The notes under the pieces are model-generated. The model was given only the letters and a program-made list of their open reading frames with translations. It did not search any database and was not told the DNA's origin. Source: Babesia bovis T2Bo (Eukaryota; Apicomplexa; Aconoidasida; Piroplasmida; Babesiidae). Taken from it: a stretch of DNA of 64,000 bases. The position numbers and the translations under genes were made by a program. The stretch covers positions 62,001 through 126,000 of the forward strand of contig NC_010575.1 of the NCBI RefSeq assembly GCF_000165395.2. Direction: 5' to 3'. Numbering within the stretch: the first letter of the stretch is position 1; every line of letters begins with the position of its first letter. This document shows, piece after piece, positions 59,901-64,000 of this stretch.

Positions 59901-62900
59901 CACCTCCGTAGGCTTCGTGTTGCACTGCCGTCGAGGCCTTAGGACACGAGGAGGGGTTGTAAGCTCTAACCTGTAGTTGCGCCTCTTCCGTATACCCCTT
60001 ACGGGAGTACCTGAATCGTCATGATTTGGCGTCGCCTCATCTGTGGTCACCTCCACGGACCCATCCGCACTTGAAGGGATACTTTCAAGATCCCTCGTGG
60101 GAGTACAGACTTCACCTGGTAGTGTACCATCTGGATCTTGCTTATCCAAGGACTTGGGAGACATAGCTTCTTGGGGAGAATCGTGATTTTCCAGGACATT
60201 GCCAGGATTCTTGCAAACTGACTCAAATTTACCCGTATTATCGCGTGGTTGTGAACGACCTTCAGGCTTCTTGGGTGCTTTTGACCTAAGGTCTTCCTGT
60301 GACTCAGTAATCTTGTCAGCCGTGCGCGAGTTTAACGAGTCGCCATACATGGGCAGTGCAAACAGCGAGCGTTGCTTAAGACCCATCACATGCTCAATTG
60401 CCGATGCGATGACCCTGTAGTTGGGGTCTAGCAGGTGGGTAACAAACACATCGTCCTTGGGGTTAACGTAGTCCAGGCTGGTTTCATGGCCACTGAGTTT
60501 CTTGAAATTCTTGTACTGTATCTTGGTCTGGAGCTTGCGCAAAAGTACGGTGGGCGCAAGCCCGGATGCATGCTGAGGGCATAGTATATCCGGTCTGCCA
60601 CCCTGATCCCATGTAAACAAGCAGTTAGAGGATGACGCCGCACAGGTAACGTGGAACGCCTTGCAGCAGCTGCCGTGGGAGCACTGCACAATGGCAGTGC
60701 TCAAATGGTGGCACACAAGGCAACGGAGGGCCTTGACCTTGGGTACGAAGGACTCAAAGTCCACATGCTGCGGTGTAATAGTGCAGTCCATGGAAATGGC
60801 ACAGCGCACGTGCGCCCAAGTACCCGGCTTGGAAGTACGCTTCATGGGACCGCCACCAGGGTAGTACGCATCGAAACCGCAGAGAATGCATACAGGCAAC
60901 TTCACGTTAACGAAGAAGTTGCGTGCCATGCGGACTGAGATCACTAACTTCTTCAAGCCGTTCTTGCAGTTAAAGCTGTACATGTCCTCGGGATTTATGT
61001 CTTCATCGGCGTGACGCACCTCCGGGTTACTGGTGATGGAGCTAGAACTGGCCAGCTGGGCTAAACGCTCACTTTTGAATTCGGCAGGCTTACGACCCCG
61101 TTTCTGTGGTACAGCCTTCTGACGCTGGAATGCACGATCCTGGTTAATCGCGTGGTGAGTATTTTCCTCTTCCTTGGGCATGTACATGAATAGCTTCAGC
61201 ATACCATCCAAGTTGCCATCAGTCATGTACCTCACCAGGTTTTCATCAAAAATATCACGGGCAATCTCCAGTTGGGCCTGGGTCATACCCTTGAACGACC
61301 AAAATTGAGTTATTGTGCGACCCAGGAGATCCATCTCAAAGCCGCTAAGATCATAGTCAAATGGCGATTGTATATCCTCACCGGGGAGGGTTATTGCCAC
61401 GGTAGTGGGTATGTTACCATAGTCCATCAGTGCACCGAACGTTAACTTGCGACTGCGCAGGCATTCAATCTTAGGCTGCTTCTTAGGGTCGTTTGGCACA
61501 GATTCATTGCGCTTGTCGTCGGCAGGGTCGTTAGGTACCTTTTCAGTGGGCGGATTGCTTGGTAAGAGATGAACCGACAATGGTGTCCTGCGATACAACG
61601 TGCATAGGTCAATGCGCTCTATAGGGCTGTCGTACCTAAATCCGACTATATACGGCAAACGAGCTTCCTCCAGAGGCTGGGACACGTCAGCGATAGGACT
61701 GCCACTCAACATATCAAGCATTTGTTTGTTACGTGGCCCGGCAGCTATGCGAATGGCCTTAAGAGCCATGTTCTCGTCTAGGAAGGCCAACTGGTCCAAC
61801 AGGAATAAACATGACGGGCATATCCACTCATCCTCATCGATATTAGGTTCATCATCCTCTTTGGTATGCAACAGCTTGTGCCGCCGCACATTCTGGCGTA
61901 TAGTCTCGGACATGGTGCCAGGAGTGAACCCTAGGCAGCAGTAGTGCATGGGTATGTAACAACAATCACAAAATAAAATTGGATCGTCATCCCAATCCTC
62001 GTCACTGCCACAAACACTGCACAATGCATGGTCAGTCCACTGTACGGGCAAGGTAGAACTCTTGGAACACGTTATACGGATGCGCAACACGTCTATGCTC
62101 TGGCGCTGGGTACTATAGTTGTAGCGATTATCCATCATCTTGTTGTTGTACTGCTCAATGTAACTGCTGACCATCTGGGACTCGATATCAGACCAATAAT
62201 CGAAATTAGGCTTCTTCTCGGCCTCCACTCGCTCGATAATAGAGCTAAAGGCGACGTCAATCTCCTCAAGCGTTGTCACATACTCCCGAATTACTGCCGT
62301 AATATCGTCGTCAGTGGAGCGCTTTAGTGGTACCAGGGAATCAGCAATGGCATTGTAGGGATTGAGGTAAGACTGCATGCCCATATCACTGCGTGCCTTG
62401 TATATGTCCAGCTTGTTGAATACCAACTCGAAGCGATTATAGATGGACCCATGGTTGCTGAAACACACCCCGGGTATGTTGTTGCCCTGGTCACCAGTCA
62501 TACACAACGGGCACGACACCTTTGGCATGCCCAAACAACGCTTACATATTTGCCCTGCCTTAGCCTCCACAAAGGTGAACAGCTTCGGGCTGTAGTCAAT
62601 AGTGCATTGAGGCAGCACTTCCGTGAACCCGAGACTGCACAACATGGGAGCACGACTGGCACGAGTGCTCAGGTCAAAGTCATTGTGGCTCTCCCACACA
62701 GGGTCAACCACAGGACCTCTTATATCCTCCAACAATGGACTGGACTTCTCATAAAATGGCGATATGTCACGGCCAGTCTTGAAAATTGGCTGGAATACAC
62801 GCGACCATACAGGGGATGGTCCATGAAGAATCTCGGGAATGTGGTCAGGGTTTAAAATATCTGTAAGCATACCAGTCTTGTATCCAGGCTTCCTTGGTGC

Positions 62901-63545
62901 GTCTGGGTCAGTCTCACGACCAGGTTCCTCGGGACAGTAGATCAGAAGCCTTATACCATCAGGTGCCTGTGATGGCAAAATCATGGGCAGACGTAACTTG
63001 CTATCGTGCTTGGCACTGACCACTGGGTTGTAATACAGATCGTCGTCAACAGTACCCGGAGTCTGAGTACGAGACAAGTAAAATGAACGGTCTTCAGCGT
63101 ATGATGGATGATCCCCAGTAACAATACCCGTAGCAAATGGTAGTCTAGATGGTATAGCATTGGTACCATGAGGAGTCATTATCATGCTCTTGTTCTTCAC
63201 ACCGATAGAAACCGAAATAATGCCATTCTCCTCTGGACAAGACCCATCCTGGGTAGCACCAGGACCTGGATTCTTAACATTGTTGGAAGCACCCGATTTG
63301 CCACTGGAGTGCGTCTTCGAACTCTTTTTACTACGAGCAGCACCGGAATGTCCAGAAGATGCGCCGTCAATAGTGTTTAGAAGCTTACGAGACTCCCGCG
63401 CGATATAGCGGCAGTGCCAGGCGTGGTTACGCAAACACAGGAGTAAAGTAGGGTTGGGGCTACTGAAGTACTGACGTTCAGTATCTATCCAAAAACGGTC
63501 CTCCTCCTGAGAAGTATCCCGACTGATTGCCGAATCTTGATCCAT
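56931..63545 (-). CDS. very large multi-PHD-finger chromatin protein
   Basis: A single exon of 2204 residues starting MDQDSAISRDTSQEED at 63545. Zinc motifs in order: a PHD finger at about 505-580 (CSVCGSDEDW...CDCC); an extended PHD at about 880-990 (CVLCGFDAYY...CLVCHHLS...CSHGSC); Cys pairs at about 1255 and 1495-1540; a second extended-PHD-like block at about 1785-1930 (CIRCEDLEL...CHYCGMACG); and a C-terminal PHD at about 2138-2195 (CPVCFSIYF...CDGCERWFH). Two AT-hook-like motifs, KRGRKP, lie near 815 and 2103. PHD fingers read histone tails; apicomplexan PHD proteins sit in GCN5/SAGA-like complexes, which is a family guess here. A Pro/Gly/Met-rich region lies at about 1560-1780. The gene is markedly GC-rich compared with the rest of the window. 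It ends 39 bases from the convergent patatin gene. Confidence 0.88.
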   Translation of the reverse strand: MDQDSAISRDTSQEEDRFWIDTERQYFSSPNPTLLLCLRNHAWHCRYIARESRKLLNTIDGASSGHSGAARSKKSSKTHSSGKSGASNNVKNPGPGATQDGSCPEENGIISVSIGVKNKSMIMTPHGTNAIPSRLPFATGIVTGDHPSYAEDRSFYLSRTQTPGTVDDDLYYNPVVSAKHDSKLRLPMILPSQAPDGIRLLIYCPEEPGRETDPDAPRKPGYKTGMLTDILNPDHIPEILHGPSPVWSRVFQPIFKTGRDISPFYEKSSPLLEDIRGPVVDPVWESHNDFDLSTRASRAPMLCSLGFTEVLPQCTIDYSPKLFTFVEAKAGQICKRCLGMPKVSCPLCMTGDQGNNIPGVCFSNHGSIYNRFELVFNKLDIYKARSDMGMQSYLNPYNAIADSLVPLKRSTDDDITAVIREYVTTLEEIDVAFSSIIERVEAEKKPNFDYWSDIESQMVSSYIEQYNNKMMDNRYNYSTQRQSIDVLRIRITCSKSSTLPVQWTDHALCSVCGSDEDWDDDPILFCDCCYIPMHYCCLGFTPGTMSETIRQNVRRHKLLHTKEDDEPNIDEDEWICPSCLFLLDQLAFLDENMALKAIRIAAGPRNKQMLDMLSGSPIADVSQPLEEARLPYIVGFRYDSPIERIDLCTLYRRTPLSVHLLPSNPPTEKVPNDPADDKRNESVPNDPKKQPKIECLRSRKLTFGALMDYGNIPTTVAITLPGEDIQSPFDYDLSGFEMDLLGRTITQFWSFKGMTQAQLEIARDIFDENLVRYMTDGNLDGMLKLFMYMPKEEENTHHAINQDRAFQRQKAVPQKRGRKPAEFKSERLAQLASSSSITSNPEVRHADEDINPEDMYSFNCKNGLKKLVISVRMARNFFVNVKLPVCILCGFDAYYPGGGPMKRTSKPGTWAHVRCAISMDCTITPQHVDFESFVPKVKALRCLVCHHLSTAIVQCSHGSCCKAFHVTCAASSSNCLFTWDQGGRPDILCPQHASGLAPTVLLRKLQTKIQYKNFKKLSGHETSLDYVNPKDDVFVTHLLDPNYRVIASAIEHVMGLKQRSLFALPMYGDSLNSRTADKITESQEDLRSKAPKKPEGRSQPRDNTGKFESVCKNPGNVLENHDSPQEAMSPKSLDKQDPDGTLPGEVCTPTRDLESIPSSADGSVEVTTDEATPNHDDSGTPVRGIRKRRNYRLELTTPPRVLRPRRQCNTKPTEVKEPVKAKSADTPAVPKGTPRKAVTTCRITQLDKANCVWCGMGNSDDDEATHYKLVYDDKCPTAHHVGSYLFPDYNAARRACEALCERKPSENPVIIEGIPPIILTDLCAASRLVDEKMLSYISEDFIGGQRLITETVVKGYRSALIGLTRLLNILYFKNRNDAEIYGIFDDMIEHMKTIQWIDDARRNCEIGTTSANDLFASLTQMSPNYANTSRGAHDTLDLRQECRNKVLDVLKTLNNTVFMRLEPGVLPMAITKILGPKQQSDISSPGIELVRGYVICSGCMEFKVIETDADEDVGTSRKRVNYAQHYKTCRGCNARACDDCLSQLKSARVRAKANAVASAIPTEHGTADLYMSAATLLSQPLYPGISPPKSRSLQPIVEPDNTAPGRSPVVSMPLLARNQLVEPPGMGVITPMGGGPPLGPMVAPNMNRMCPDTSSPVRRMMPLPHVGSPLPMRNPNAPETHTTPIKQVMMPMCGSVPSMCAPVYNGPGSKTLTPVFNRNAIGSGPNTVKTAPMLKSPSVKNGPFGVALVSPSRCKDSPGPNGSSSRVPKAPAGSPEPTSGNAKSTFLCIRCEDLELDTNLPLLCCALCSRFDGIMVPISRESLSYYLNWTSEYGGYAYVHLICLDWLTYSKVVTPSLRKFPKTSMDHPCHYCGMACGAMMSCSHNYCSVKFHASCGAWLGCKADMGRKPDGLNATSRRAYCLRHTFLGMMRMSQLERKFMVASPHLYDLLVATRSHLATFYGGVYLSKHCVPNKMRNESLTRPALARPPVAGLASVKRPKIPPNATSFHLNNLGNTMSLLGNVNYMSLGLVLSKVTFGQPMTEYAMLPETTARDRLIQALNWTAYNGVNLVTGRRDKKEIRTIIYLIKAGQLKPIHGSKRGRKPKSLDGSNFDNRQKMPMEDILTYCHSGQLDSGEFFCPVCFSIYFERSPGLPGDDLHWIGCDGCERWFHLVCAGLWADGHVDANSPNWFCLACSRQRALNTK

Positions 63546-64000
63546 CGCTAATACGAAGCATCGTAGGCCAAAAGCCTAATCAACACAGTCTTGGGCCATA
63601 AACGGCAAGCAACACCAATATTACAGCCAATGTGCTAGATAAACAGAAATAATGTAATATAAACAAAGTTAAGATAAAATAGAGCCAAAAAGACTTATAT
63701 CGTGAAGAACAACGGCCTACAGTAGACCTTGAACTTACGTCCGGCCCAAAACAGCCAAACAAGAATTTAACACAAGGTAACTACACTCAACAGCTAGATA
63801 ATATGTTAAATACGCTCAGCGTGTACTGACCACAGCGTCAATCCGGAGCCTGTGGGATGGTCTGCGCCGCAAATCGACACAGAAGCCCATCTCGCGTTAC
63901 CAAGGTCTTAATAGGAAATAACTCCAAGTATAAATATATTATAATCACGGCCACGCACGCTTAACGGCCCGCGTGAACGCATGTTAGGACGCTCACCGTT
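63546..64000. other. upstream region of the PHD gene (window end)
   Basis: 455 bases upstream of the PHD-finger start, containing its promoter. A minus frame of 60 codons at 63580-63762 is probably chance. The next gene is outside the window. Confidence 0.5.

Noticed and set aside
57000..63400. Many plus-strand frames of 60-134 codons antisense to the PHD gene
   Set aside because: Expected in GC-rich coding DNA; none has a domain or a start context that stands out.
1..64000. Search by eye for tRNA, rRNA, CRISPR arrays, insertion sequences and prokaryotic signals
   Set aside because: No cloverleaf boxes, direct-repeat arrays, transposase motifs or operon structure were found; the window is eukaryotic nuclear DNA.

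Overview
The window is nuclear DNA of a small, intron-containing eukaryote, most probably a piroplasmid apicomplexan (Babesia, or a close relative such as Theileria). The signs are four MACPF perforin-like genes, three of them in a tandem block, a CPW-WPC surface-protein gene (a family known from apicomplexans), an OST-HTH/LOTUS protein, a patatin phospholipase with a secretory leader, dense gene packing, an AT-rich base composition, and many introns of 34-38 bases, with exactly 35 the most common size. No transposon, CRISPR array, rRNA or tRNA gene was recognised. Species-level assignment is inference. Layout: 0-5 kb holds a partial CPW-WPC gene, a small mitochondrial-type protein, the SAM50 beta-barrel insertase and proteasome subunit alpha-2. 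5.5-7.5 kb is the first perforin-like gene. 8-17 kb carries organelle-related genes (a helical-repeat protein, two small membrane proteins and mitochondrial elongation factor G1) and a long ARM-like protein. 17.8-22 kb has an unknown gene, a poorly resolved spliced gene, and two adjacent splicing-factor genes, FAM32A and a GPATCH1-like gene. 22-30.6 kb is an accessory, secreted-protein region: an unknown secreted protein, the ubiquinone enzyme COQ2, and three tandem MACPF genes. A 2-kb gene-free stretch separates this block from the rest. From 32.6 kb on the window is core housekeeping: LOTUS protein, Obg GTPase, a degenerate dienelactone-hydrolase-like protein, tRNA deaminase ADAT2, signal peptidase subunit SPC2, ESCRT-III VPS20/CHMP6, a very large DEAD-box helicase with a signal peptide, POP1 of RNase P/MRP, eIF3d, a patatin phospholipase and a 2204-residue PHD-finger protein. 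The genes do not form an operon; neighbours are arranged head-to-head, tail-to-tail or in tandem with short gaps, and one convergent pair (ADAT2 and SPC2) overlaps by 8 bases in the coding sequence. Themes that recur are import and maintenance of the mitochondrion and probably the apicoplast (SAM50, EF-G1, COQ2, Obg, helicase, patatin), RNA processing (POP1, ADAT2, FAM32A, GPATCH1-like), and secreted host-interaction proteins (MACPF genes, CPW-WPC gene). Exon coordinates quoted were worked out by hand from GT...AG boundaries that keep the frame; functions rest on recognising family motifs, not on database searches.
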